Shown piece by piece: positions 16,017 through 24,256 of a stretch of 64,000 nucleotides of DNA. Numbering within the stretch: position 1 is the stretch's first letter; every line of letters begins with the position of its first letter. The position numbers and the translations under genes are program-made. The notes below the pieces were generated by a model. It had not been told where the DNA came from, did no database searches, and saw only the letters and a list, made by a program, of their open reading frames with translations. Origin of the DNA: Streptomyces sp. ERV7 (lineage in GTDB: Bacteria > Actinomycetota > Actinomycetes > Streptomycetales > Streptomycetaceae); assembly GCF_001653515.1 (NCBI RefSeq), contig NZ_LYOY01000040.1, positions 1,178,001 through 1,242,000 on the forward strand, given 5' to 3'.

Positions 16017-16915
16017 AGAATCTTCCCGTCGTCGGGCCGTGGGTGGTCCGGCTGATGAGGACGCACGCCTGGCGATCGTACGAGCGGCTCGACCGGGTGC
16101 GCTGGTCCCGGCTGGCCGCCGCGATCACCTTCATCAGCTTCCTCGCGCTCTTCCCGCTGCTCACCGTGAGCGCGGCCGTGGCCGCCGCCGTACTGACCCC
16201 GGGCCGGGTGGAGAAGCTCCAGAACACCCTCGCCGAGCAGGTGCCCGGCATCTCCGACCAGCTCGACCTCCAGGACCTGACCCGCAACGCGGGCACGGTC
16301 GGCGTCGTCGCCGGGGCGCTGCTGCTGTTCACCGGCATCGGCTGGATCAGCCAGATGCGCGGCTGTCTGCGGGTGGTGTGGGACCGGGACGACGAGGAGG
16401 GCGAGAACCCGTTCCTGCGCCAGCTCAAGGACGGCGGGGTGCTGATCGGCCTCGGCGGCGCGGGGCTCGCCTCGTTCGCCGCGTCCTCGATCGGCTCGAC
16501 GGCGGTCGGCTGGACCGCCGACCAGCTGGGCATCGACGAGAACGGCGTCGGCCGGGTGTTCCTGCGGATCGCGGCGATCGCGGTGGCGGCCGCCGCCGAC
16601 TTCCTGGTCCTGATGTACGTACTGACCCTGCTGCCCGGGGTCTCCCCGCCGCGCCGCCATCTGCTGACCGCCGGGGTCATCGGCGCGGTGGGGTTCGAGC
16701 TGCTGAAGGTGCTGCTCGGCGGCTATATGCAGGGGGTCGCCGGCAAGAGCATGTACGGGGCGTTCGGGGTGCCCATCGCGCTGCTGCTGTGGATCAACTT
16801 CACCGCGAAGCTGCTGCTGTTCTGCGCCGCCTGGACGGCCACCCCGGCCAAGGAGGACGACCCCGAGATCACTTCTTCCGGCGCACCAGCTCAGGAAGAG
16901 GCCAGCGCCGGTTGA
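16004..16915 (+). CDS. YihY/BrkB-family inner-membrane protein
   Basis: A 303-aa protein with six hydrophobic helices, a conserved SRLAAAITFISFLALFPLL opening and the late WINFTAKLLLF segment typical of YihY/BrkB (formerly virulence factor BrkB / RNase BN). Function is unsettled; transport or envelope roles are suggested for the family. GAGGAGGG precedes the ATG, which lies inside the gtrA 3' end, so it belongs to the same operon. Its last 47 bp overlap the 3' end of the convergent carboxypeptidase gene. Confidence 0.88.
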   Translation: MDWLKNLPVVGPWVVRLMRTHAWRSYERLDRVRWSRLAAAITFISFLALFPLLTVSAAVAAAVLTPGRVEKLQNTLAEQVPGISDQLDLQDLTRNAGTVGVVAGALLLFTGIGWISQMRGCLRVVWDRDDEEGENPFLRQLKDGGVLIGLGGAGLASFAASSIGSTAVGWTADQLGIDENGVGRVFLRIAAIAVAAAADFLVLMYVLTLLPGVSPPRRHLLTAGVIGAVGFELLKVLLGGYMQGVAGKSMYGAFGVPIALLLWINFTAKLLLFCAAWTATPAKEDDPEITSSGAPAQEEASAG

Positions 16916-18173
16916 GCAGGAACACCCCGGCGCCGACGACCAGGAGCGCGCCGCCCGCGATGGCGAGCGCGGTGCCGACGCCGCCGGAGCCCGGCCCCTT
17001 CCGGGTGGTGACCGCGGCCTTGGCGGCGCCGTTCGCCGTGGGCTGCGAGCCCTGCGGGGCGCCGGTCGGGGCCGCCGACTTCGGCGGGACCAGCTCGCCC
17101 ACCGGGGTGACCTTGCCGGCCGCCGCGAAGCCCCAGTCCAGGAGGCGGGCGGCCTCCTTGTAGACGGCCTGGCTCTCGGAGGAGTCCGGGTTCATCACGG
17201 TGACCAGCAGCACCCGGCCGTCGCGCTCGGCGACGCCGGTGAAGGTCGCGCCCGCGTTGGTGGTGTTGCCGTTCTTGACGCCCGCGATGCCCTTGTAGGG
17301 GCTGATGCCGTTGTCACCGGTGAGCAGCCGGTTGGTGTTCTGGATCTCGAAGTAGTCGCGCTCGGGGGCTTTGCCCTCGGCGCTCTTGCCCTCGGCGCCG
17401 GGGAACTTGGCGGAGGCGGTGGAGCAGTACTCGCGGAAGTCCTTCTTCTGCAGGCCCGAGCGGGCGAACAGGGTGAGGTCGTACGCGCTGGAGACCTGGC
17501 CGGGTGCGTCGTAGCCGTCCGGCGAGACGACATGGGTGTCGAGCGCCTGGAGGTCGTCGGCGTGGGCCTGCATGTCCTGGACGGTCTTGGGCACACCGCC
17601 GTTCATCGCCGACAGGACGTGCACGGCGTCGTTGCCGGAGCGCAGGAAGACGCCGAGCCACAGGTCGTGCACGGTGTAGGGCTGGTTCTCCTTGACCCCG
17701 ACCAGGCTGCTGCCCTCGCCGACGCCGTCGAGGTCGGCGGGGGTGACCGTGTGTACGTCGGTCTTGGGGAACCTGGGCAGCACGGTGTCCGCGAAGAGCA
17801 TCTTCATGGTGGAGGCGGGGGGCAGCCGCCAGTGCGCGTTGTGCGAGGCGAGCACCTGGCCGTTCTCCGCGTCCGCGACGATCCACGAACGGCCCGTCAG
17901 CTGCATCGGGAGCACCGGCGCGCCCGGGCCGAGCTTCACCTGGGTGTCGGGCCTGCCCAGCAGCGCGCCGCCCACCGTCGACATCCCCTCCGGCGGCGGG
18001 TCGGGGTCCTTGCGGGTCTTGCCCGGCTTGTTGGACTGGCCCTGATCCTGGTCCTGGGTACCCGGTTTGTCATCGTTCGGCAGCGCCGCCGCGGGCGCGG
18101 CGGCGAGCGCGGGCAGCAGCGCGGCGACGGCGACCGCCAGTGCGATTCTCGCGGGCTTCTTCACAGCAGACAC
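16869..18173 (-). CDS. D-alanyl-D-alanine carboxypeptidase (PBP5/DacC-like)
   Basis: A ~434-aa class-C penicillin-binding protein with all three active-site motifs: PPASTMKML (SxxK), LRSGNDAV (SxN) and GVKNGNT (KTG variant with Asn). It removes the terminal D-Ala from peptidoglycan stem peptides. A signal peptide (ALAVAVAALLPALA) is followed by an Asp/Gln/Pro-rich linker, and a C-terminal helix (GTALAIAGGALLVVGAGVFLL) anchors it outside. GTG at 18173 lies 7 nt after TACGTT (leaderless); GTG at 18164 is an alternative. S. coelicolor has the same pair with the next small gene. Confidence 0.93.
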   Translation of the reverse strand: MSAVKKPARIALAVAVAALLPALAAAPAAALPNDDKPGTQDQDQGQSNKPGKTRKDPDPPPEGMSTVGGALLGRPDTQVKLGPGAPVLPMQLTGRSWIVADAENGQVLASHNAHWRLPPASTMKMLFADTVLPRFPKTDVHTVTPADLDGVGEGSSLVGVKENQPYTVHDLWLGVFLRSGNDAVHVLSAMNGGVPKTVQDMQAHADDLQALDTHVVSPDGYDAPGQVSSAYDLTLFARSGLQKKDFREYCSTASAKFPGAEGKSAEGKAPERDYFEIQNTNRLLTGDNGISPYKGIAGVKNGNTTNAGATFTGVAERDGRVLLVTVMNPDSSESQAVYKEAARLLDWGFAAAGKVTPVGELVPPKSAAPTGAPQGSQPTANGAAKAAVTTRKGPGSGGVGTALAIAGGALLVVGAGVFLLNRRWPLPELVRRKK

Positions 18174-18401
18174 GGACGAGAACGTACAGGTCGAAGGTGG
18201 CGAACCGAACACCGGAGGGGGGACCCGCCGGGAGCCGCCACCCGCCCGGCTGCGCCCGCTTCGCCCCGGAGATACCGATTCCCTGAGGCCCGGCAGCCCT
18301 GTCCCCTGGCGAGGACCCATGATCTCCGCCCGGTCGTCGGCCGGGCGACGGCGATCGCGATACTGGGGGGAAAGCCCCTCCCCGCCCGAAGGAAGCCCCC
18401 C

Positions 18402-18644
18402 ATGAAGCTCAGCCGTCGCGTCTCGTGGTTCCTGCTCGCGTTCGGCGCGTGGTCCTGGGTGGTCTGGACGACCTTCGTCAAGAACCTGTGGAAGGACGCC
18501 AGCGGCCTGGCTTTCGATGATGGCCGTCCGACGGGCTATTTCTGGGTGCATCTGACTCTCGCCGTGGTCTCGTTTGTTCTAGGGACGGCGATTGGCGTGC
18601 TCGGGTTCCGTGGGGTGCGGGCGTCGCGCCGGGCCGAGCGGTAG
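18402..18644 (+). CDS. SCO4848-family small membrane protein
   Basis: An 80-aa protein with two membrane helices (SWFLLAFGAWSWVVWTTFV and WVHLTLAVVSFVLGTAIGV) joined by a short polar loop with RPTGYFWVH, and a basic C-terminus. The pattern is that of the conserved actinobacterial SCO4848 family of unknown function. The start ATG has GAAGGAAG upstream. It is divergent from the D,D-carboxypeptidase gene, a conserved arrangement in Streptomyces. Confidence 0.88.
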   Translation: MKLSRRVSWFLLAFGAWSWVVWTTFVKNLWKDASGLAFDDGRPTGYFWVHLTLAVVSFVLGTAIGVLGFRGVRASRRAER

Positions 18645-18728
18645 CCACTGGCTACCTGCGGCGCCCCCGCAGGCGATTCCGTACGGCGGCCGCGTGCCGG
18701 AACCGCCGCCCACGCCGGGTCACGGACC

Positions 18729-18773
18729 GCTAACGAGTGGGTGCTCCCCCCTTGTCACGCGCGGCTAACGAGT
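18729..18773. repeat. Pair of 10-bp direct repeats upstream of the solute-binding protein gene
   Basis: GCTAACGAGT occurs at 18729-18738 and 18764-18773, 35 bp apart. The 18645-18898 gap otherwise shows no gene; the repeats could be operator or activator sites for the downstream gene. Confidence 0.5.
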
Positions 18774-18898
18774 AGCTGTGTAGTGAAGATTTCCTCTTCC
18801 GAATGTGAAACCCGTGTGATTGGGTGAGCGCCATCACAGGGGTGCGCGAGGGGGTTCGGCACGCCTGAAGGGTGGGGCGTTCCGAGGAGAGCACGGCG

Positions 18899-20455
18899 AT
18901 GCGGTCGATCCGTATGCGGATTCTGGCGATTTGTGCAGTCTTGGTGGTTGTGGGTGTGGGGGGATGGCAGCTACTGCCGTCCGACGGGAAGAAGAAGGAC
19001 CCGATCACGGTCGGGACGACGGACGCGATCACGTCCCTGGACCCGGCCGGTGCCTATGACGCCGGTTCCTGGGCCCTCTACAGCAACGTGTACCAGTCGC
19101 TGCTGACGTTCAAGCCCGGCTCGGCGGTGCCGGTGCCGGACGCGGCCCGTGGCTGCAAGTTCATCGGGCTCAAGCTGACGACGTATCAGTGCGAGCTGCG
19201 CGACGGTCTGACCTTCTCGTCCGGGCGCAAGATCACCGCCGCGGACGTCAAGTTCTCCTTCGACCGCGTGATGAAGATCAAGAGCGATGTGGGCCCGGCC
19301 TCGCTGCTCTCCTCCCTCGGCTCGGTCCAGGCCGACGGCGACACCGTCACCTTCAACCTGAAGACCAAGGACGCGACCTTCCCGTCCAAGCTCGCCACCG
19401 GCGCCGGGTCGATCGTGGACAGCACCGCGTACCCGGAGAAGTCGCTGCGCAAGGACAACAGCGTGGTCGGCTCCGGCCCGTATCTGCTCAAGTCGTACAA
19501 GCAGGGCCAGAGCGCGGTCCTGGAGCCGAACCCCGACTACCGGGGCGCGGTCGGCAGGAAGGGCCTGCCCGTCGAGGTGCGCTACTTCGCCGAGTCCGAC
19601 CAGCTCAACCAGGCGTGGACGGCCGGGCAGGTCAAGGTCGCGCACCGCCAGATGCCGCCGAAGGTGCTCGCCAAGCTGTCGCCCGGCGACCCGGACATCC
19701 GCATCAGCGAGACGCCCGGCGCCGAGACCCGCAACCTGAACATCAACGTCCGCTCCGGCCACCCGCTGGCCAAGACCAAGGTCCGCCAGGCGCTGGCCGC
19801 GCTGATCGACCGGCCCGCGCTGGCGAGCGCCGTCTACGACGGCACGGTCGAGCCGCTGTTCTCGCTGATCCCGCAGGGCTTCACCGGCCACAGCACCGCC
19901 TTCTTCGACGCCTACCCCAAGGTGGACGTGTCGAAGGCGAAGGGGCTCCTGAAGTCGGCGGACGTGCGCACCCCGGTGAAGTTCACGCTCGCCTACCGCA
20001 AGCTCGGCGCCAACGGCGCGGAGGCGGAGCTGCTCAAGGCGCAGCTGGAGAAGGGCGGTCTGTTCGCCGTCGACCTGCTCGCCGAGGCCGACTGGACCAA
20101 GATGCAGAAGAACTACGCGGCCGGTGTCTACGACGCGTACACCGCGGGCTGGGTCGCGGACTTCCCGGACCCGGACAACTTCAGCCAGCCGCTCGTCGGC
20201 ACCGGGAACAGCCTGCACACCGGGTACTCGGACAAGGACGTCGACGGCATCATCCAGCGCACCCAGCAGTACAGCGACCGGGGCCGCACCGCCGACGACT
20301 TCAAGGCGCTCCAGGACAAGGTCGCCGAGGACGTGCCGCTGATCCCGCTGTGGCAGGGCAAGGACTACGTGGTGAGCAGCCGCAGCGTCAGCGGGCTCCA
20401 GTACGTGTCGGACGGCACGGGTGTGTGGCGGCTGTGGGAGCTGAACTGGATCTGA
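18899..20455 (+). CDS. ABC transporter substrate-binding protein, family 5 (peptide/nickel type)
   Basis: A 518-aa extracellular SBP_bac_5 protein. It has an N-terminal signal/anchor (ILAICAVLVVVGVGG), the family start ITSLDPAGAYDAGSW, the mid-protein LRDGLTFSSGRKITAADVKF and a C-terminal YTAGWVADFPDPDNF. No cysteine lipobox is visible, so it may be secreted or held by an uncleaved helix. It binds oligopeptides or similar solutes, but no permease or ATPase gene is adjacent. The start is ATG after GAGGAGAG; a second ATG lies four codons later. Confidence 0.88.
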   Translation: MRSIRMRILAICAVLVVVGVGGWQLLPSDGKKKDPITVGTTDAITSLDPAGAYDAGSWALYSNVYQSLLTFKPGSAVPVPDAARGCKFIGLKLTTYQCELRDGLTFSSGRKITAADVKFSFDRVMKIKSDVGPASLLSSLGSVQADGDTVTFNLKTKDATFPSKLATGAGSIVDSTAYPEKSLRKDNSVVGSGPYLLKSYKQGQSAVLEPNPDYRGAVGRKGLPVEVRYFAESDQLNQAWTAGQVKVAHRQMPPKVLAKLSPGDPDIRISETPGAETRNLNINVRSGHPLAKTKVRQALAALIDRPALASAVYDGTVEPLFSLIPQGFTGHSTAFFDAYPKVDVSKAKGLLKSADVRTPVKFTLAYRKLGANGAEAELLKAQLEKGGLFAVDLLAEADWTKMQKNYAAGVYDAYTAGWVADFPDPDNFSQPLVGTGNSLHTGYSDKDVDGIIQRTQQYSDRGRTADDFKALQDKVAEDVPLIPLWQGKDYVVSSRSVSGLQYVSDGTGVWRLWELNWI

Positions 20456-20511
20456 GCCGACGGGCCCCGGGCCGCGCCCTTGTCGGGGTGCGGCTCAGGG
20501 TCTCTCGCGGC

Positions 20512-21282
20512 TCAGGACTTCTTGCGGGCCGTCGCCGCCTGGGCCATGCCCGGCAGGAAGTCCGTGAACAGCTCGTGGACCTCGTGGACCAGCGGGCGCA
20601 GCACCCGGAAGCGGGCGAGCGCCACACCGCGCGTGGTGAGCTTGGCGCCGCGCGCGGCGAGCCGGTAGCTGCGCTCACGGCCCTCGGAGCGGTCGAACAC
20701 CCAGTACAGGACCAGGCCCATCTGGGAGAGCCACATCAACTCGGGCAGGACGTCCACGAGTTCGGCCGGGACCTTGGTCTTCGTCCCCGCCAGCACCTCG
20801 CGGTGCACGTCGATCGCCGTCTCGCGGGCGTGCTCGGACTCCGCCGAGAACGGGCTGAGCGGGCTGTCCGGGTCCGCCGCGTTCTTGAAGAACTGCGCCG
20901 CGAACTCGTGGTACGGGGCCGCGATGTCCAGCCAGGCCTTGAGCACTCCGGCGAGCCGCGCCTCAAGGTCGGTCTCGGTGGCCAGTACGTCGCGGACCGC
21001 CGCCTGGTGTTCGGCGGCGATCCGGTCGTAGAACCCCTGGATCAGATGCTCTTTGCCGGCGAAGTAGTAGTACGCGTTGCCGACCGAGACCCCGGCCTCC
21101 TTGGCGATGGCCCGCATCGTCGTCTTGTCGTAACCGAGCTCCTGGAACAGCCGCATGGCGGTCTCCAGGATCAGGGTGCGGGTCTGCTCGCCCTTGGCGG
21201 GACTCTGCTCGCCCCTGGCAAGCGCGGACTCGCTCTCGGGGAGCTCGGACTCTGCGGGCACGCGCGCGTTCTCTGCTGGCAC
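20512..21282 (-). CDS. TetR-family regulator, likely autoregulatory
   Basis: A 256-aa protein with a TetR HTH at residues ~35-80 (TRTLILETAMRLFQELGYD, TMRAIAKEAGVSVGNAYYYF) preceded by a Glu/Ser-rich N-terminal extension of ~30 residues. The C-terminal ligand domain has QFFKNAADP and MWLSQMGLVLYWVFDRSEGR. It is the last gene of a three-gene operon with a DCC-family protein and a membrane protein. The operon promoter carries two TTGAACAyGTTCAA palindromes, the likely binding sites of this regulator. Ligand unknown; the shape recalls fatty-acid or envelope-stress sensors. Confidence 0.85.
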   Translation of the reverse strand: MPAENARVPAESELPESESALARGEQSPAKGEQTRTLILETAMRLFQELGYDKTTMRAIAKEAGVSVGNAYYYFAGKEHLIQGFYDRIAAEHQAAVRDVLATETDLEARLAGVLKAWLDIAAPYHEFAAQFFKNAADPDSPLSPFSAESEHARETAIDVHREVLAGTKTKVPAELVDVLPELMWLSQMGLVLYWVFDRSEGRERSYRLAARGAKLTTRGVALARFRVLRPLVHEVHELFTDFLPGMAQAATARKKS

Positions 21283-21291
21283 GGGACGAGC

Positions 21292-21804
21292 CTAATCGGC
21301 CGCGGAGCAGCCGCTGCCGCAGGCTGCCGGTCCGGTGTACGTCCACACCCCGCGCGCGTCGGACGTCCAGCCGTCCTCGCGGCGGTAGGGGCGGTTGCCG
21401 GCCGCCGCCAGCCGGGCGCTGGTGCCGCCGCGGTAGCGGGCGGCGGCGATCACCGCGCCCCGCGCGAACACCGCCCCGGCCGGGGTGGCCAGACGGTGGG
21501 CCATCGGCCGGTACTGGCGCAGCGCCCAGAGGCAGACGATCCAGGCGGCCGGGCCCCGGTAGACCTGACCGGCGTCGGCGACGACGGTGATCTCCTCGAA
21601 GCTCGCCGCGTGGTCGAGGCGGGGGAAGCGGCGGCGGGCCTCGGTGGACCCGGTGGGCACCAGATCGAGCGGGACCAGCTGGCGCTGCTTCATCAGCCAG
21701 TTGCGCAGGAAGGTGCAGAGCGGGCAGTCGGCGTCGTAGAGCACGGTGAGCCGGCGGACCGGGGCGCGCTGGGCGTCCCGGTCGGCGGTGGTGGCGGTGG
21801 GCAT
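21292..21804 (-). CDS. DCC-family thiol-disulfide oxidoreductase-like protein (DUF393)
   Basis: A 170-aa protein with the DCC motif near its N-terminus (VLYDADCPLCTFLRNWL, Cys-x2-Cys), followed by FEEITVVADAGQVYRGPAAWI and a C-terminal Cys-rich end (ACGSGCSAAD). DCC proteins have a thioredoxin-like CxxC and are thought to be oxidoreductases. The ATG lies 5 bp after the stop of the upstream membrane-protein gene, so translation is probably coupled. It shares the operon with the TetR regulator. Confidence 0.85.
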   Translation of the reverse strand: MPTATTADRDAQRAPVRRLTVLYDADCPLCTFLRNWLMKQRQLVPLDLVPTGSTEARRRFPRLDHAASFEEITVVADAGQVYRGPAAWIVCLWALRQYRPMAHRLATPAGAVFARGAVIAAARYRGGTSARLAAAGNRPYRREDGWTSDARGVWTYTGPAACGSGCSAAD

Positions 21805-21809
21805 CGGGC

Positions 21810-22238
21810 TCAGGCCCCGGCGGCCGGCGCGGCCCACGGACCCTGGCCCCCGGTGAAGCCCTGCGGCGGCACCGGCGGGTTCTGCTCACGCTCCATCAGG
21901 CCCCGGCGGCGGAACTTGTTGAGCGCGTACACATTGCCCAGGTGCATCACGCCGAGCACCAGCAGCACCACGCCGAGCTTCTTCGACAGCGCCTCGAAGA
22001 TCTGTCGGGCGTTGTCGATGTCGCCGCCGTCCCGGAGGTAGAGGGCGACGAAGCCCAGGTTCACCAGGTAGAAGCCGACCACCAGGAGGTGGTTGACCGC
22101 GTCGGCGAGCTTTTCGTCGCCGTGCATGACATCCGCCAGGAAGACCCGGCCGTTGCGGCTCAGGGTACGCGCGACCCAGACCGTCAGCGCGACGCTGACC
22201 AGCAGGTAGATGACGTAGGCGACGACGGTGAGATCCAT
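21810..22238 (-). CDS. Small multi-pass membrane protein, unknown function
   Basis: A 142-aa protein with three hydrophobic helices (VVAYVIYLLVSVALTVWVA, HLLVVGFYLVNLGFVALYL, LGVVLLVLGVMHLGNVYAL) and a Pro/Gly-rich cytoplasmic tail. ATG at 22238 is chosen because GAAGGAG stands 7 nt upstream; a GTG at 22277 lies inside an operator. It is first in the operon ahead of the DCC-family and TetR genes. I do not recognise a named family; it probably works with the DCC oxidoreductase in the membrane. Confidence 0.75.
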   Translation of the reverse strand: MDLTVVAYVIYLLVSVALTVWVARTLSRNGRVFLADVMHGDEKLADAVNHLLVVGFYLVNLGFVALYLRDGGDIDNARQIFEALSKKLGVVLLVLGVMHLGNVYALNKFRRRGLMEREQNPPVPPQGFTGGQGPWAAPAAGA

Positions 22239-22262
22239 GTCCCGACTCCTTCTCGAAGCCTT

Positions 22263-22278
22263 CTTGAACACGTTCAAG
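22263..22278. promoter_or_regulatory. Operator 2 of the TetR operon
   Basis: CTTGAAC-AC-GTTCAAG, 7-bp arms with a 2-bp centre, lies between the predicted transcription start and the first gene of the TetR operon. It matches operator 1 at every arm position but one. Confidence 0.8.
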
Positions 22279-22292
22279 AAGCTGATGTCTGG

Positions 22293-22321
22293 AGACTAGA
22301 CCTCTTTTTGAACATGTTCAA
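22293..22321 (-). promoter_or_regulatory. Promoter of the TetR/DCC operon with operator 1 on the -35
   Basis: Minus-strand TTGAAC (22316-22321), 17-bp spacer, TAGTCT (22293-22298). The -35 lies inside the perfect 14-bp palindrome TTGAACATGTTCAA (22308-22321). The -10 overlaps the stop codon of the upstream MFS gene. TetR binding here would block RNA polymerase. Confidence 0.75.
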
Positions 22322-23573
22322 GCTCGGGTTCGGGCGGGGACTCGGGCGTGCGGGAGAGCGCGGGGGCGTCAGCGACGGGGCGGCCGAACCGGCGCACCCC
22401 CGGCACCGCCGCCGTCGCCAGACAGGTCCCGCCCACCACCAGGGCCGCGGCCAGCAGCGGCACTTCGGGGCCCCAGGCGTCGGCGGCGAGCGGGGCGAGC
22501 GCGTACCCGACGGGCATCGCCGCCAGCGAGAGCAGCCAGTCGTACGAGGTGACGCGGGCCAGGATGTGCGCGGGGATGGCCGACTGCACCGAGGTCTCCC
22601 AGATCGGCGAGAGGAAGCCGAGGCCCGCCTGGGCGATGCCGTACGCGGCGATGGTGAGCGGCGCCGGGGCGGAGACCGCGAGCAGGGTGAGCGGCAGGGC
22701 GTAGGTGGCGAGCCCCAGATTGGCCGTGAGGATCGGCCGCCTCGGCCGGGCGCGCCCGGCGGCCAGCGAGCCGAGCAGCAGGCCCACCGCGCCCGTCTGG
22801 AGGAACGCCACCCAGAACGTCTTGCCGTCGAACTGCTCGAAGGCGATGGCCGGTCCGAGCGTCATCAGGACGGCGGCGGCGCCGTTCCAGGCGGAGTGGG
22901 CGAACAGGCTGGTCCAGTACCAGTCGCGCGAGCGCACCTCGCTCCAGCCCTCCTTGAGGTCGGCGCGGAGCGAGCGCCGGACCGGCGGCACGTGCCGCAC
23001 CCGGAGCGCGCTCAGCAGCGCCGCGCTGACCGCGAAGGACGCGGAGTCCAGGACGAAGGCCCAGCCCGGGCCCGCCGTGAGGATGAGGACGCCCGCGAGC
23101 GCCGGGCCGCCCAGCCGGGTGGCGCTGCCGACCACGCCCATCAGGGCGTTGGCGCGCCGCCGGTTCTCCTCCTCGACCGTTCCGGTGAGCAGCGGCGCCA
23201 TCGCGGGCATCGCGAACGCGGAGGCGGCGCCGCCGATCGCCTCGGCGAGCGCGATCTGCCACAGCCGCGGGTCGCCGCCGAGCAGTTCGACGCCGACGAA
23301 GAGCTGGGCGGCGCAGCGGACGAGATCGGTGGCGAGCGCGACCGTACGGGCGTTGAACCGGTCGCCCGCGACGCCGCCGACCGGCAGGAGCAGCAGCTTG
23401 GGGACCATCGAGCAGCCGAGCACGATCGCGAGGTCGGAGGCGGAGCCGGTCGCCATGTAGACGGCGAGGGCGAGCGCGGCCGGGATCACGGCGTCGCCGA
23501 GCAGGGACAGGGAGCGGCCGATGAAGAACAGCCGGAACGCGCGCGTGCGCAGGGGGTGGGGCAGTGGTGGCAT
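22296..23573 (-). CDS. MFS transporter (major facilitator superfamily)
   Basis: A 425-aa transporter with about 12 hydrophobic helices (FFIGRSLSLLGDAVIPAALAL first) and the cytoplasmic GGVAGDRFNARTVALATDLVR segment after helix 2. The C-terminal tail is Pro/Glu-rich. It resembles MFS_3 (enterobactin exporter-like) efflux proteins. ATG at 23573 (MPPLPHPLRTRAF) is preferred over an upstream in-frame start at 23609 that would run into the operators. It is divergent from a MarR gene whose predicted operators lie between them, so it is probably a drug or toxin exporter under MarR control. Confidence 0.85.
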   Translation of the reverse strand: MPPLPHPLRTRAFRLFFIGRSLSLLGDAVIPAALALAVYMATGSASDLAIVLGCSMVPKLLLLPVGGVAGDRFNARTVALATDLVRCAAQLFVGVELLGGDPRLWQIALAEAIGGAASAFAMPAMAPLLTGTVEEENRRRANALMGVVGSATRLGGPALAGVLILTAGPGWAFVLDSASFAVSAALLSALRVRHVPPVRRSLRADLKEGWSEVRSRDWYWTSLFAHSAWNGAAAVLMTLGPAIAFEQFDGKTFWVAFLQTGAVGLLLGSLAAGRARPRRPILTANLGLATYALPLTLLAVSAPAPLTIAAYGIAQAGLGFLSPIWETSVQSAIPAHILARVTSYDWLLSLAAMPVGYALAPLAADAWGPEVPLLAAALVVGGTCLATAAVPGVRRFGRPVADAPALSRTPESPPEPELEHVQKEV

Positions 23574-23586
23574 ACGGAGAATGTAT

Positions 23587-23628
23587 TTCGGCACCGAATA
23601 ATTCGTCAACGAAATATTCGGCGCCGAA
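23587..23628. promoter_or_regulatory. Three phased TTCG-N4-CGAA operators between the MFS and MarR genes
   Basis: TTCGGCACCGAA (23587-23598), TTCGTCAACGAA (23602-23613) and TTCGGCGCCGAA (23617-23628) are 12-bp palindromic sites spaced exactly 15 bp start to start. They occupy the divergent intergenic region where a MarR dimer would repress both genes. Confidence 0.8.
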
Positions 23629-23665
23629 GGAGCTGGTGGGGTTCCCGCATACGTACGATCAGGGC

Positions 23666-24181
23666 ATGGAGCGCGCAGACGGGGCCGAGGGGAAGCGGGA
23701 CTGGACCGACGGGCATGTGGAGCGGTGGCTGCCCGTCATGCCGGGGCTCGACCCGGTCGTCGAGGGTGCGGTGACCCGGATGAAGATGCTCTCCGGCCAC
23801 CTCAGGCGGGTACGGGAGCGGTCCCTGGTCGACTTCGCGCTCGACCGGCCGGAGTTCGACACGCTGCACAAGCTGGCGGGGCGCGGGGGGACGGCGACGC
23901 CGTCGCAGCTGGCGACCGACCTCGACCTCGCGCCCGCGTCCGTCACGGGGCGGCTGGACGCGTTGGAGCGGCGCGGGTTCGTACGCCGGACGCCGTCCAC
24001 GACCGACCGGCGACGGGTCCACGTCGAGCTCACGGAGTCGGGCCGGGCCACGTGGATGGGGGCGATGGACATGCTGGGGGACGAGGAGTCCCGGGTGCTG
24101 GGCGCGCTGTCGGCGGACGAGCGCGTCCAGTTGAACGACATGCTGCGGCGCATCATGGTCGTCGCGGAGGCGCGCGGCTGA
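23666..24181 (+). CDS. MarR-family transcriptional regulator
   Basis: A 171-aa regulator with a winged-helix domain: FDTLHKLAGRGGTATPSQLATDL, the recognition helix ASVTGRLDALERRGFV and wing RTPSTTDRRRVHVELTESG. An N-terminal helix rich in Arg, Trp and Val and a C-terminal helix form the dimer interface. ATG at 23666 lies 6 nt after TACGAT, suggesting a leaderless mRNA. It likely represses itself and the divergent MFS exporter through the three TTCG-N4-CGAA sites, with release on binding a small aromatic ligand, as usual for MarR proteins. Confidence 0.9.
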   Translation: MERADGAEGKRDWTDGHVERWLPVMPGLDPVVEGAVTRMKMLSGHLRRVRERSLVDFALDRPEFDTLHKLAGRGGTATPSQLATDLDLAPASVTGRLDALERRGFVRRTPSTTDRRRVHVELTESGRATWMGAMDMLGDEESRVLGALSADERVQLNDMLRRIMVVAEARG

Positions 24182-24201
24182 GCGCTGGACGCGGTACGCG
24201 A

Positions 24202-24234
24202 AGGCCCCGCCTCCCGGAACGGGAAGCGGGGCCT
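24202..24234. terminator. Bidirectional terminator between marR-type gene and sdhB
   Basis: AGGCCCCGC (24202-24210) pairs with GCGGGGCCT (24226-24234), and inner TCCCG/CGGGA extends the hairpin. It lies between two converging genes and can serve both. Confidence 0.75.
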
Positions 24235-24256
24235 CGTACGGCGTACTGCTCGGGAA

